Of a stretch of 64,000 nucleotides of DNA, positions 8,666 through 17,249 are shown piece by piece. The notes beneath the pieces are model-generated. The model was not told the origin of the DNA, did not search any database, and worked only from the letters and a program-made list of their open reading frames with translations. Every line of letters starts with the position of its first letter. The stretch's first letter is position 1. The position numbers and the translations under genes are program-made. The stretch comes from Bacilli bacterium. Lineage in GTDB: Bacteria > Bacillota_I > Bacilli_A > RF39 > UBA660. The stretch spans positions 1 to 64,000 of the forward strand of contig CAAHEC010000003.1 of assembly GCA_900772415.1 (NCBI GenBank). The letters run 5' to 3'.

Positions 8666-9607
8666 ATGATAATAGATACACATAGTCATGTCGGAAGAGA
8701 TTTTTATTTTGGAGAATCTAAAATAGAGGATTATGATAAATTTTGTGTAAAAAATAATATAGATGTAGGTTTTTTAATGCCAATGCCTTGGCCCATATAT
8801 AGTAAAAATAATATAGATGTGTGTTCATTATTGTGGGAACATTATAATTATGAAAAAATTAATTATTATAGGTTTTATCTTGATGATAATAAAAAGGAAA
8901 CTATAATTTCTAATCCTTATCAAGAAGTTAATGAATTTTATTATCAAAAATTACAAAGGTATAATTCTAAGACTAAAGTAAAATTTGTACCATTAGTCCA
9001 TGGAAAGCTAGATGACCCATATTATTTGGATGGTATGATAAAAGTGATAAAACCAGTGGCCATAAAATTTCATGGTTTTAGTGGTGGTTTTTTCAAAGAT
9101 AATGTGAAAAATGATATTATAGATGTAATTAAATTTTATGATATACCTATTATTATTCATACATCGGTGTATAAATACGATGATGGATATGGTGTAGATA
9201 CAAAATATTTTAGAAATAAATGTAGCCCTAAAAATTGGTTTGAATTTTTAAAAATCAATAATTTAAAGGGAGTGCTAAATCACGGAGCTTGTTTGGATGA
9301 AGAAATCATAAAACAGGTTAATTCTAATGAAAATATAATGATAGGAATAGGTCCTGATTTTGATATAGCAAATGATCCATACAAAGTCTTAATGAAAAAA
9401 GAATTATACTTAAAAGAAGGTTACTTGAATTTGTTAAAGAAATTAGTAGATCCGGAAAAACTTCTTTTTGATGTTGACTATAATTGGAATTTTGATAGTA
9501 ATAATGAGTTAGATAATGATTCTATAGATAGAATTAAGAGAACGTGGAATTATTCAGATAGTGAAAATATACTAAGTAAAAATGCTTTATCTTTTTATAA
9601 ACTTTAA
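8666..9607 (+). CDS. amidohydrolase-family metal-dependent hydrolase
   Basis: 313 residues. It has the N-terminal metal motif DTHSHVG (H6, H8) of the amidohydrolase-2/TatD-like fold. Further metal-ligand candidates follow in order: K in IKFHGFSG, H in PIIIHTSVY, H in LNHGACLDEE and D in LLFDVDYNW. The ribosome site is unusually G-rich (AGGGGGGAT). Substrate is unknown. It sits 41 bases after the six-cysteine peptide and shares its direction, so it could tailor or degrade the peptide product or its leader. An independent role is equally possible because a terminator separates them. Confidence 0.75.
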   Translation: MIIDTHSHVGRDFYFGESKIEDYDKFCVKNNIDVGFLMPMPWPIYSKNNIDVCSLLWEHYNYEKINYYRFYLDDNKKETIISNPYQEVNEFYYQKLQRYNSKTKVKFVPLVHGKLDDPYYLDGMIKVIKPVAIKFHGFSGGFFKDNVKNDIIDVIKFYDIPIIIHTSVYKYDDGYGVDTKYFRNKCSPKNWFEFLKINNLKGVLNHGACLDEEIIKQVNSNENIMIGIGPDFDIANDPYKVLMKKELYLKEGYLNLLKKLVDPEKLLFDVDYNWNFDSNNELDNDSIDRIKRTWNYSDSENILSKNALSFYKL

Positions 9608-9634
9608 ACAGTTAAATTTATAATTGATAATTTT

Positions 9635-9664
9635 TTGTATAAAAAGTATTTCATGTGATATAAT
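9635..9664 (+). promoter_or_regulatory. promoter of the yvlD-lgt-trxB group
   Basis: A weak -35 (TTGTAT, 9635-9640), an 18-base spacer and TATAAT (9659-9664) preceded by TGA. The gene starts 16 bases after the -10. Confidence 0.6.
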
Positions 9665-9679
9665 TGTTATGGTGATAAC

Positions 9680-10144
9680 ATGAAGGTAATAGTTGTTGAT
9701 GATTCTAAAACAAATAAAAAGAAGTATAAAAATAAAAGTGATAATGGAAACAACATAGAATATAGATTAAATTTATTTTTAGAATGGTTAATTTATATGT
9801 TTGGATATGCTGTTGTTTTACTTATAACATCGAATTTATTTAGACCATTATATGTAGAAAACTTTTGGTATGGTTTTATTGCAGCAGTATTAATATATAT
9901 ATTAAATAAAACTATAAAGCCTTTTTTAGTTACTATATCTCTTCCAATTATTGGAATGTCTCTTGGACTGTTTTATATTGTAATTAATGTATTTATTTTA
10001 CTTTTAGTTAGCTTAATATTAGGTAAACATTTTTACTTAACTGGTTTTTTCTCGCCTTTTATAGTGGCATTGTTTATAAGTTTAATGAATATTTTAATGG
10101 AAGGTTTTATTATAAAACCTCTTATAGAAAGGTGCAAAAAATAA
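9680..10144 (+). CDS. YvlD/phage holin superfamily IV membrane protein
   Basis: 154 residues. A hydrophilic N-terminus of about 30 residues is followed by four membrane segments (roughly 35-55, 62-78, 85-112 and 120-142). The family's typical stretch, a short Asn-Lys-Pro loop after the second helix (LNKTIKPFLVTISLPI), is present. YvlD-type proteins are linked to envelope integrity in Bacillus, but no biochemical activity is established. It is followed after one base by lgt, so it belongs to a three-gene unit with lgt and trxB. Confidence 0.8.
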   Translation: MKVIVVDDSKTNKKKYKNKSDNGNNIEYRLNLFLEWLIYMFGYAVVLLITSNLFRPLYVENFWYGFIAAVLIYILNKTIKPFLVTISLPIIGMSLGLFYIVINVFILLLVSLILGKHFYLTGFFSPFIVALFISLMNILMEGFIIKPLIERCKK

Positions 10145-10145
10145 T

Positions 10146-10955
10146 ATGAATAGTATATTTATTAGTATAGGAAAAATTTCAATAACTTGGTATTCTATAC
10201 TTATTTTACTTGGAGTTTTATTAGCAACTTTTATTATAACAAAGGAAGCTAATAAAAATGGTATACCAACTAGTTTTGTTACGAATTTAGTGTTTTGGTG
10301 CGTTTTTTATGGGATAATCGGAGCAAGGATTTACTATGTCTTATTTAATTTGGATTATTATGCAATTAATCCAGTTGAAATAATTAAAATTTGGAATGGA
10401 GGACTTGCTATCCATGGCGGGTTGATTGCAGGGTTAATAACTTTCATTATTTATTGCAAAAAATATGAAGTTAATGTTTTGAAAATGCTGGACATTTCAG
10501 TTCCTGGACTTATATTGGCACAAGCAATTGGAAGATGGGGTAATTTTTTTAATAGTGAGGCTCATGGGGGAATAGTATCTCGTGCGTTTTTGGAAAATTT
10601 ACATATTCCTAATTTTATAATAAAAGGTATGTATATTAATGGTAGCTATTACCACCCAACGTTTTTTTATGAATCGCTATTTTGCTTTATTGGTTTTTTT
10701 GTTTTAATTGGAATAAGGAGCCTTAAAGGAACAAAAGTAGGAACTACTACGTCAATATATTTAATATGGTATGGGATTTTAAGATTTTTTATAGAATCGT
10801 TAAGAACAGATAGTTTGATGTTATCTTCTATTAAAATGGCTCAATTAGTATCAATTTTAATGGTTATTTTAGGCATAGTGTTACTTATTATATCTAAAAA
10901 TAAATGCAAAGAATATTCTAAAGAGGTGGCACGCGAAAATGAAATCAAATTCTAA
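10146..10955 (+). CDS. lgt: prolipoprotein diacylglyceryl transferase
   Basis: Integral membrane enzyme that moves diacylglycerol from phosphatidylglycerol to the cysteine of lipoprotein lipoboxes. 269 residues with seven predicted membrane segments. The Lgt signature is clear: GGLAIHGGLIAG near residue 90, then AQAIGRWGNFFNSEAHGG. A late arginine motif (RFFIESLRTDS) is also conserved. The gene overlaps trxB by 17 bases, the same neighbour arrangement seen in many Bacillota. Confidence 0.97.
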   Translation: MNSIFISIGKISITWYSILILLGVLLATFIITKEANKNGIPTSFVTNLVFWCVFYGIIGARIYYVLFNLDYYAINPVEIIKIWNGGLAIHGGLIAGLITFIIYCKKYEVNVLKMLDISVPGLILAQAIGRWGNFFNSEAHGGIVSRAFLENLHIPNFIIKGMYINGSYYHPTFFYESLFCFIGFFVLIGIRSLKGTKVGTTTSIYLIWYGILRFFIESLRTDSLMLSSIKMAQLVSILMVILGIVLLIISKNKCKEYSKEVARENEIKF

Positions 10956-11850
10956 TTATGATGTTATAGTTGTTGGAGCAGGTCCTGCAGGATTATCAGC
11001 TGCAATTTATTTGAAAAGAGCTAATATAAAAGTCTTAGTAATAGAAGCAAATTCACCAGGTGGTACTTTAAATAAAATATATAATATAGAAAATTATCCT
11101 GGTTATACAGAATCAGATGGCACTACATTAGCTTTTAGAATGTATAGTCAAGTAGAAAAATTAGGCGTTGATTTTAAAACCGATAAAGTAATTAATATAG
11201 AGCAAGAAGATAATAATTATAAAATAATAACATCAAATAATTTTTATTATTCAAAAGTTGTATTAATTGCAAGTGGAAAGGTGCCTAGAAAGTTATCTAT
11301 TAAAGAAGCAGAAAAATATGAAAACAAAGGTATATCTTATTGTACATATTGTGATGGTTCACTTTATAAAAATAAGAATGTAGCTATTATAGGCGGTGGA
11401 AATAGTGCAATGGAGTCAGCTAAATACATGAATGATATAGCAAAAAAAATATATATTATAAATAGGTCACCGTTAAGAGCAGATGAAAAAGAAAAAGAAA
11501 TACTAAAAAGTAAGAAAATCGAAGTTATAGTAAATACTAGCTTAAAACAAATAATAGGAAATGAAAATACAGTAACATCAATAGAACTAGATAATAGAAG
11601 AAAAATAAAAGTAGATGCTATATTCGTGTGCATAGGTAGTACAACATCAAATGAGTATTATCAAGGTTTAAACTTAAATAGTGATAATCTTGGGATTGTT
11701 GTGGATAAAAATATGAAATCAAGTTGTAATAACGTATATGCATGTGGTGATGCTATAAGTAAAAATTTATATCAAGTAGTAACAGCTGTGAGTGAAGGCG
11801 CGCAAGCTGCAACTAGTATAATAAAGTTATTAAAAAATTCTATTAGGTAA
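10939..11850 (+). CDS. trxB: thioredoxin-disulfide reductase
   Basis: FAD/NADPH enzyme that reduces thioredoxin. 303 residues, close to the family norm. It shows the FAD-binding GAGPAGLSAAIYLKRA at the N-terminus, the redox-active pair C-T-Y-C in YCTYCDGS, the NADPH-binding GGGNSAMESA and the C-terminal FAD motif ACGDAISKNLYQVVTAVSEG. Its start lies within the end of lgt, indicating translational coupling. A stop-overlapping terminator ends the unit. Confidence 0.96.
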   Translation: MKSNSNYDVIVVGAGPAGLSAAIYLKRANIKVLVIEANSPGGTLNKIYNIENYPGYTESDGTTLAFRMYSQVEKLGVDFKTDKVINIEQEDNNYKIITSNNFYYSKVVLIASGKVPRKLSIKEAEKYENKGISYCTYCDGSLYKNKNVAIIGGGNSAMESAKYMNDIAKKIYIINRSPLRADEKEKEILKSKKIEVIVNTSLKQIIGNENTVTSIELDNRRKIKVDAIFVCIGSTTSNEYYQGLNLNSDNLGIVVDKNMKSSCNNVYACGDAISKNLYQVVTAVSEGAQAATSIIKLLKNSIR

Positions 11851-11865
11851 TAGAATTTTCTTTTC
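11834..11865 (+). terminator. rho-independent terminator after trxB
   Basis: A perfect 11-bp stem (11834-11844 with 11849-11859), a 4-base loop containing part of the stop codon region, then a T-rich tail. Confidence 0.8.
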
Positions 11866-11890
11866 TAAATTAAAAAAACTCCTGGATATG

Positions 11891-11919
11891 TTGAAAAAGA
11901 TTTCTTTATTTGATATAAT
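11891..11919 (+). promoter_or_regulatory. whiA promoter
   Basis: TTGAAA (11891-11896), a 17-base spacer and an extended -10 TGATATAAT (TATAAT at 11914-11919), 24 bases before the whiA start. Confidence 0.75.
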
Positions 11920-11943
11920 AATCAAAGATAAGGATGTGACGAT

Positions 11944-12876
11944 ATGACGTTTTCGAGTAAAATAAAAAAAGAAGTAAGCACGGTAGAGTGTACAAGAGCT
12001 GAATATCTATCTGAATTATCAGGGATAATTAGAACGAATGCGGAAATAAAAATATATAATATTAAAATACAAACAGAAAATAAATTTGTGGCAAATCGTG
12101 TTTTTGGATTATTTAAAATATTATATGACATTAATCTTAATATTACATTAAGAAAAAATTATAACTTTAAAAAGAATGAAATCTATGTTTTAGAACTAAA
12201 AAAAGATACTTTAAAAGTATTAAGAGACTTAGGAATTGTTAATGAAAAAAATCAACTTCTTAGAATACCAAGTTCTTCCTTGTTATCTGATGAAGAATTA
12301 ACAAGAGCATATTTAAGAGGCGTTTTTATGGTATCAGGGAGTTTGAATGATCCTAAAACTTCAAGGTATCATTTGGAATTTTTGATAAATGATACTATGT
12401 ATGCTAAGTTTTTAAATGAGCTTTTAAATAATAACAATTTGAACAGTAAGATCTTACATCGAAAAAAAGGCTATATGATATATATTAAAGAAGCAGAAAA
12501 AATAAGTGATTTTTTAAGACTTATAAGAGCCTATAATGGCGTTATGTACTATGAAGAAATACGCGTATATAGAGAAAAAATAAATATGACAAATAGACTT
12601 AATAATTGTGAACAGGCAAATGTTGAGAAAATGGTTGCAACTTCAAACAAATTAATTAATGATATAAAGTTATTAAGAGAAAAAAATATGTTTGATTTGT
12701 TAGATGATAAAGTAAAAGAAAGCGCTATATATAGAGAAAAATATCCAGAGACATCGCTTTTAGAGTTAAGTAAGATAATGTCTATGGAAACAGGAAACAG
12801 CATTACAAAATCTTGTTTAAATCATAGATTTAGAAAGATAAAAGAATTAGCTTTAAAGGCATCTTTCAAAAATTAA
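11944..12876 (+). CDS. whiA: WhiA DNA-binding protein
   Basis: 310 residues, matching WhiA, which joins a degenerate LAGLIDADG homing-endonuclease fold (residues about 20-200, including ELTRAYLRGVFMVSGSLNDP) to a C-terminal HTH (residues about 225-305, ending SLLELSKIMSMETGNSITKS and LNHRFRKIKELA). In Bacillota it is nucleoid-associated and affects cell division and chromosome segregation. Its position directly before parA and parB fits that role. The usual rapZ/yvcK neighbours are not present in the window. Confidence 0.95.
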   Translation: MTFSSKIKKEVSTVECTRAEYLSELSGIIRTNAEIKIYNIKIQTENKFVANRVFGLFKILYDINLNITLRKNYNFKKNEIYVLELKKDTLKVLRDLGIVNEKNQLLRIPSSSLLSDEELTRAYLRGVFMVSGSLNDPKTSRYHLEFLINDTMYAKFLNELLNNNNLNSKILHRKKGYMIYIKEAEKISDFLRLIRAYNGVMYYEEIRVYREKINMTNRLNNCEQANVEKMVATSNKLINDIKLLREKNMFDLLDDKVKESAIYREKYPETSLLELSKIMSMETGNSITKSCLNHRFRKIKELALKASFKN

Positions 12877-12882
12877 GATAAT

Positions 12883-12909
12883 AAGGTCTTTCAAAAATGA
12901 CTTTTTTTT
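12883..12909 (+). terminator. terminator after whiA
   Basis: A short 6-bp stem (12883-12888 with 12899-12904, one G-U pair) followed by eight T. It also carries the second copy of a 12-base repeat TCTTTCAAAAAT seen at the whiA 3' end. Confidence 0.55.
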
Positions 12910-12954
12910 GATAGAATATAATTATTGAATAATATATAAAGGGAAGTGTTTTAT

Positions 12955-13749
12955 ATGGGGAAAGTAATAGCTTTAGTTAATCAAAAGGGTGGTGTAGGAA
13001 AAACTACAACAAGTATAAATTTAGCGGCATCACTAGGAGTGCAAAACAAAAAAGTTTTACTAATAGATTTAGACCCTCAAGGAAATGCTTCCACAGGTGT
13101 TGGCATAAATAAGGGTGATGTAAACAAAAGTATTTATGATTTATTATTAGCAAGATGTGCACCAGAGGATGCTGTTATAAGAACTAATTTTAAGAACCTT
13201 AGTATAATTCCTGCAACCATTAATCTAGCAGGTGCGGATATAGAACTTATTGAAAAGGCAAAAGCCGATCCTACGTTTCAAAAAAATTTGCAACTTAAAT
13301 TAGGGATAGAAAAAATAAGAGATAATTATGATTTTATAATTATTGATTGCCCTCCTTCTTTAGGACTTTTAACAACAAATGCTCTTACTTGCGCAAATTC
13401 TGTTTTAATACCAGTTCAGTGTGAGTTTTTTGCATTAGAAGGAATAATGCAGCTTTTAAATTCAATAATGTTAGCACAAAAAAAACTTAATCCATCTCTT
13501 GAAATAGAGGGGGTTTTACTTACAATGCTTGATTCTAGAACTAATTTAGGATTAGAAGTTGTAGAAGAAATAAGAGGATTTTTTAAGGAAAGAGTTTATA
13601 ATACATTAATACCAAGATTAATAAGATTAACAGAGGCACCAAGTCATGGGAAACCAATAGTAGCATATGATCCTATGAGTCGTGGCACTGAAGCCTATTT
13701 AAATCTGGCTAAGGAGGTTATAGAGCAAAATGAAAGAAGAAACGGGTAA
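12955..13749 (+). CDS. parA: chromosome partitioning ATPase ParA/Soj
   Basis: 264 residues of a deviant Walker A ATPase: KGGVGKTTTSINLA at residues 8-21, DLDPQGNAS as motif A', and the Walker B-like IIDCPPSLGLLT. It lacks an N-terminal HTH, so it is the short chromosomal Soj type. I start it at ATG 12955, spaced properly from AAGGGAAG; an in-frame GTG at 12946 sits right against that site. It overlaps parB by 20 bases. With ParB it acts in origin segregation and replication control. Confidence 0.96.
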   Translation: MGKVIALVNQKGGVGKTTTSINLAASLGVQNKKVLLIDLDPQGNASTGVGINKGDVNKSIYDLLLARCAPEDAVIRTNFKNLSIIPATINLAGADIELIEKAKADPTFQKNLQLKLGIEKIRDNYDFIIIDCPPSLGLLTTNALTCANSVLIPVQCEFFALEGIMQLLNSIMLAQKKLNPSLEIEGVLLTMLDSRTNLGLEVVEEIRGFFKERVYNTLIPRLIRLTEAPSHGKPIVAYDPMSRGTEAYLNLAKEVIEQNERRNG

Positions 13750-14617
13750 AAGAAGAGCTCTTGGAATGGGACTTGAGCAATTATTTAATTCTGAAATGCT
13801 TGATTTTGATCAAGTTGAAAAAGATATAGTAAATGAAGCTTCAAAAGATGAAATAGTAATGTTAAATTTAGATGAGTTAATGTCTAACCCTTATCAGCCA
13901 AGAAAAATTTTTGATGACGATGCACTAAAAGAGCTTTCATTATCAATCAAAGAACATGGTGTTTTTCAACCTATAATAGTTAGGAAAAGTGTTAAAGGAT
14001 ATAATATAATAGCAGGTGAAAGAAGAGTTAAAGCATCACGTCTTGCAGGTTTAACGCAAATTCCTGCAATAATTAGGGATTTTACTGATGATGAGATGAT
14101 GCAAGTAGCACTACTTGAAAATTTGCAAAGAGAGAATTTGAGTGCTATAGAAGAAGCTAAAGCTTATAAATCAATAATAGAATCTCTTAGATTAACACAA
14201 GATGAACTTGCTAAAAAATTAGGAAAGTCAAGAAGCCATATTACCAATATGCTTGGGCTACTTAGATTGCCTTTAAGTGTTCAAGATATGGTTTTATATG
14301 GAAAAATATCAATGGGTCATGCAAGAATTCTTAGTAAGTTAGAGAATAAAGATGAAATAGAACAATTATCTAATAGAATAGTAAACGAAAACTTAAGCGT
14401 TAGAGACTTAGAAAGGATAACTTCTTTATCTTCATTCTCAAGAATAACGCCTATTAAAAAAAGTGAAAAGTCAAAAGAATATAAATACGTTGAAGACGCA
14501 ATAAAAGAAAAACTTGGAACAAAAGTTTCAATCTCAGGTAACAAAATAAAGATTTCTTTTGCAACTAAAGAAGATCTTAATAGAATTCTTGAAATATTAA
14601 ACATAGAAGTAGAATAG
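13730..14617 (+). CDS. parB: chromosome partitioning protein ParB/Spo0J
   Basis: 295 residues. The N-terminal CTPase/ParB domain has the GERRxxA box (IAGERRVKASRLAG) and the ENLQREN motif. The central HTH is at LTQDELAKKLGKSRSHITNM, followed by the conserved MGHARILSKLE. The C-terminal dimerisation region (about 235-295) ends the protein. It loads on parS sites and slides as a CTP clamp. I saw no parS palindrome in this window, so its sites must lie elsewhere or be divergent. Confidence 0.96.
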   Translation: MKEETGKRRALGMGLEQLFNSEMLDFDQVEKDIVNEASKDEIVMLNLDELMSNPYQPRKIFDDDALKELSLSIKEHGVFQPIIVRKSVKGYNIIAGERRVKASRLAGLTQIPAIIRDFTDDEMMQVALLENLQRENLSAIEEAKAYKSIIESLRLTQDELAKKLGKSRSHITNMLGLLRLPLSVQDMVLYGKISMGHARILSKLENKDEIEQLSNRIVNENLSVRDLERITSLSSFSRITPIKKSEKSKEYKYVEDAIKEKLGTKVSISGNKIKISFATKEDLNRILEILNIEVE

Positions 14618-14627
14618 AGGAATTTAT

Positions 14628-15434
14628 ATGAAAATATTTGGACTTAAAATCATAAAGGAAGTATACATGCCAATATTAATAGTCATAATAGCAATTTTAA
14701 CGGAAAAAATTTTAAGAAATATTATAAATAAAACTTTTAATCCAGAAAAAAAACATCATAAATTTGATTCAAGAAAAGTAAGAACGATAAGAAGCTTACT
14801 TTGTAATATTACAAAATATGCTGTTTGGATAATAGCGATTTTATCAATATTAAAGATTTATGGTGTCAATACCGCAGCAATTATTACTGGACTTGGAGTT
14901 GTAAGTTTAGTTATTGGTCTTGCTTTTCAAGATATGTTAAAAGATATATTAGTTGGTATTTCTATTTTATTTGAAAACTGGTATGCTGTAGGAGATTTAG
15001 TTAAAATAGGAGATTTTGAAGGAACAGTAGTAGCTTTAGGACTTAAGACGACTAGAGTTCAAGCATTTACTGGAGAAATCAAAATTATTTCGAATAGAAA
15101 TATAACGGAACTTACTAATTATAGTATGGATAAGACTTTAGCAGTAGTTGATTTATCAGTTAGTTATGAATCAAAAATAGATAAAGTTGAAAAAATTATA
15201 TTAGTTGCAGCAGCTTCTATTAAAGATAAGATACCAAATATAGTAGGTGATATAAATTTACTTGGAATCGAAAGATTAGATGATTCAGCTATTGTTTTTA
15301 GAATAGTCGCAAAATGTAAACCTGCAAAACATTATGAAGTTCAAAGACAGTTAAAAAAGGAATTTAAAAATATATTTGATAAAAATGGTATAAAGATACC
15401 ATATCCTCAAATGGAGGTTCATTATGAAAAATAA
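14628..15434 (+). CDS. small-conductance mechanosensitive channel (MscS family)
   Basis: 268 residues. It has an N-terminal membrane segment (14-28), two further segments (about 55-75 and 80-105) and the family's glycine/alanine-rich pore helix (ITGLGVVSLVIGLAFQDMLK). The soluble beta domain follows (NWYAVGDLVKIGDFEGTV, then TTRVQAFTGEIKIISNRNI), with a mixed alpha/beta C-terminus. It protects against hypo-osmotic shock. It starts 10 bases after parB and overlaps the next gene by 11 bases, the conserved parB-mscS-DUF951 order of Bacilli. Confidence 0.93.
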   Translation: MKIFGLKIIKEVYMPILIVIIAILTEKILRNIINKTFNPEKKHHKFDSRKVRTIRSLLCNITKYAVWIIAILSILKIYGVNTAAIITGLGVVSLVIGLAFQDMLKDILVGISILFENWYAVGDLVKIGDFEGTVVALGLKTTRVQAFTGEIKIISNRNITELTNYSMDKTLAVVDLSVSYESKIDKVEKIILVAAASIKDKIPNIVGDINLLGIERLDDSAIVFRIVAKCKPAKHYEVQRQLKKEFKNIFDKNGIKIPYPQMEVHYEK

Positions 15435-15618
15435 CTATGAATTGGGTTCAATAGTATTAATGAAGAAAGACCATCCATGTGGTGATAATAAGTTTAAAAT
15501 AGTGAGAATGGGTGTAGACATTAAAATAAAATGTGAAAAATGTGGAAGATGTATTATGATTCCAAGAGTAGATTTTAACAGAAAGATAAAAAAGGTGTTG
15601 GAGGTAGAAAATGATTAA
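15424..15618 (+). CDS. DUF951 family protein
   Basis: 64 residues matching the DUF951 pattern: basic-hydrophobic start, LGSIVLMKKDHPCG, WKI-like region replaced by NKFKIVRMG, then a C-x2-C pair (KCEKCGR). A single cysteine earlier (HPCG) could complete a metal site. Function is unknown. It is embedded between mscS and the transporter with overlaps on both sides, a position conserved in Bacilli beside parB and ychF. Confidence 0.9.
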   Translation: MKNNYELGSIVLMKKDHPCGDNKFKIVRMGVDIKIKCEKCGRCIMIPRVDFNRKIKKVLEVEND

Positions 15619-17152
15619 AGATAAAAAAATTAAAAGGTCTTCTCATCCAGTGATGTTCTTTATCTATGTATCATTATTGGTTATTGTTTTAAGCGGTATT
15701 TTAAGTGCATTAAATGTGCAGGTTACATATGATAAACTAACAACTATAATAGGAGAGGTAGAATCAACCACTACCACGGTTAATTCGCTTATTAGCCTAG
15801 ATGGTTTTAAATTTTTACTTACTTCTTTATATGATAATTTAGTATCATTTGCACCTTTTGGATCTTTACTTATGGCTGCTATTGCATTTGGAATAGCACT
15901 TAAAAGCGGTTTTTTAAAAACATTATGTAATAGAATAACTAAAAAAGTTCCTAAATTTATAATAGTATTTTTATATTCGTTATTATGTATCATAATAAGT
16001 GTTGATGGTAACTTGGGATATGTATTATTACTTCCTTTTGGAGCAATATTATTTATGAGTATGAATAGAAATCCTATAGGAGGATTAGCCCTTGGCTTTT
16101 CTTCTTTATCAATGGGATATGGAGCTGGTTTGTTCATTAATTCATTAGATTATAATTTATCTAGCTATACCGAGGCAAGCGCTAAACTTCTCGATACTGA
16201 TTACATGGTAAGCCAAAGCAGTAATTTAATATTTATCATAGTAGCAAGTATTCTTATTGCTGCAATATCTACGTTTATTACCGAAAAATTTATATCAAGA
16301 AAATTGGGAAGAAATCAATTTGAAGAGGATGAAGAAACAATAGTAGAAGAACAAAAGGAAAAAAAAGGATTGATAGGAGTTTTAATTTTAACTATCATTC
16401 TACTTATTCCATTTGTTTTAATGCTAATACCAGCATCTAAAGATGGTTTCATAGGTTTATTGCTTGATAAATCACAATCAACTTATTCAAAAATGCTATT
16501 TTCATCAGATGCTCTGCTTATTAATAATTTGGTTGGAATTATATCAATTTTATTAATATTACAAAGTTTTGTATATGGAGTTATAACTGGTACAATTAAA
16601 AAAATTAGGGATTTAGTTAATTTCTCTACTGACTATCTAAAGACTGTTGGCGGAATTTTTGTACTAATATTTTTTGCCGCACAATTATCGGCGATTATAA
16701 AAGAATCAAATTTAGGTGTTGTTATAACTGCAAGTTTATCTAATCTTGTTTCAGCATCAGAATTTTCTTTTATACCATTGGTTATTTTATTATTTTTCGT
16801 TACTATGATTTGTAATGTTATATCTCCTCAGCCGGTTGCTAAGTGGTCAATTTTAGCTCCAAACATTATGTCAACTGTTATGAAAGCTAATATTACACCA
16901 GAATTTTCTCAAATAATATTTAGAGCGGGTGATTCGGTAACAAATCTAATAACCCCTGCATTTAGTTATTTTGTTATTTTTATTGGTTTTGTTGAGGTAT
17001 ATACAAAAAATAAAAATGACTTTAGTATAAGAAACTGTTATAGAGTAATACTTCCTTACTTTTTTGCGATAGGATTAGTATGGTTAGTATTAATTATTTG
17101 TTGGTATGTAATTGGTCTTCCTATTGGTCCTGGAATATACCCAGCAGTATAA
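15611..17152 (+). CDS. AbgT-family transporter
   Basis: 513 residues with about 11-13 hydrophobic segments. The pattern matches the AbgT family: HPVMFFIYVSLLVIVLSG at the N-terminus, the re-entrant stretch ISVDGNLGYVLLLPFGAILF, GLALGFSSLSMGYGAGL with paired N and S residues, and the late FRAGDSVTNLITPAFSY. AbgT members import p-aminobenzoyl-glutamate or export sulfonamides/PABA, and either role is possible here. It overlaps DUF951 by 8 bases and ends with a terminator. Confidence 0.9.
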   Translation: MIKDKKIKRSSHPVMFFIYVSLLVIVLSGILSALNVQVTYDKLTTIIGEVESTTTTVNSLISLDGFKFLLTSLYDNLVSFAPFGSLLMAAIAFGIALKSGFLKTLCNRITKKVPKFIIVFLYSLLCIIISVDGNLGYVLLLPFGAILFMSMNRNPIGGLALGFSSLSMGYGAGLFINSLDYNLSSYTEASAKLLDTDYMVSQSSNLIFIIVASILIAAISTFITEKFISRKLGRNQFEEDEETIVEEQKEKKGLIGVLILTIILLIPFVLMLIPASKDGFIGLLLDKSQSTYSKMLFSSDALLINNLVGIISILLILQSFVYGVITGTIKKIRDLVNFSTDYLKTVGGIFVLIFFAAQLSAIIKESNLGVVITASLSNLVSASEFSFIPLVILLFFVTMICNVISPQPVAKWSILAPNIMSTVMKANITPEFSQIIFRAGDSVTNLITPAFSYFVIFIGFVEVYTKNKNDFSIRNCYRVILPYFFAIGLVWLVLIICWYVIGLPIGPGIYPAV

Positions 17153-17153
17153 G

Positions 17154-17175
17154 GATGCATTTTTAGCATCTTTTT
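17154..17175 (+). terminator. terminator after the AbgT gene
   Basis: A 5-bp core stem GATGC/GCATC (17154-17158 with 17166-17170) and five T. Confidence 0.6.
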
Positions 17176-17249
17176 GTTTACACAAACATTAGAAAAATTT
17201 ATCTAATTTAAAAAAAAGAATTATAATAAATATGGTAGGTGATATTAAT

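Noticed and set aside
12863..12899. Repeat TCTTTCAAAAAT at the whiA end as a mobile element scar
   Set aside because: Only 12 bases and AT-rich; more simply explained as chance or part of the terminator.
13730..14617. parS site near parAB
   Set aside because: No close match to the 16-base parS palindrome was found by eye in the parAB region.
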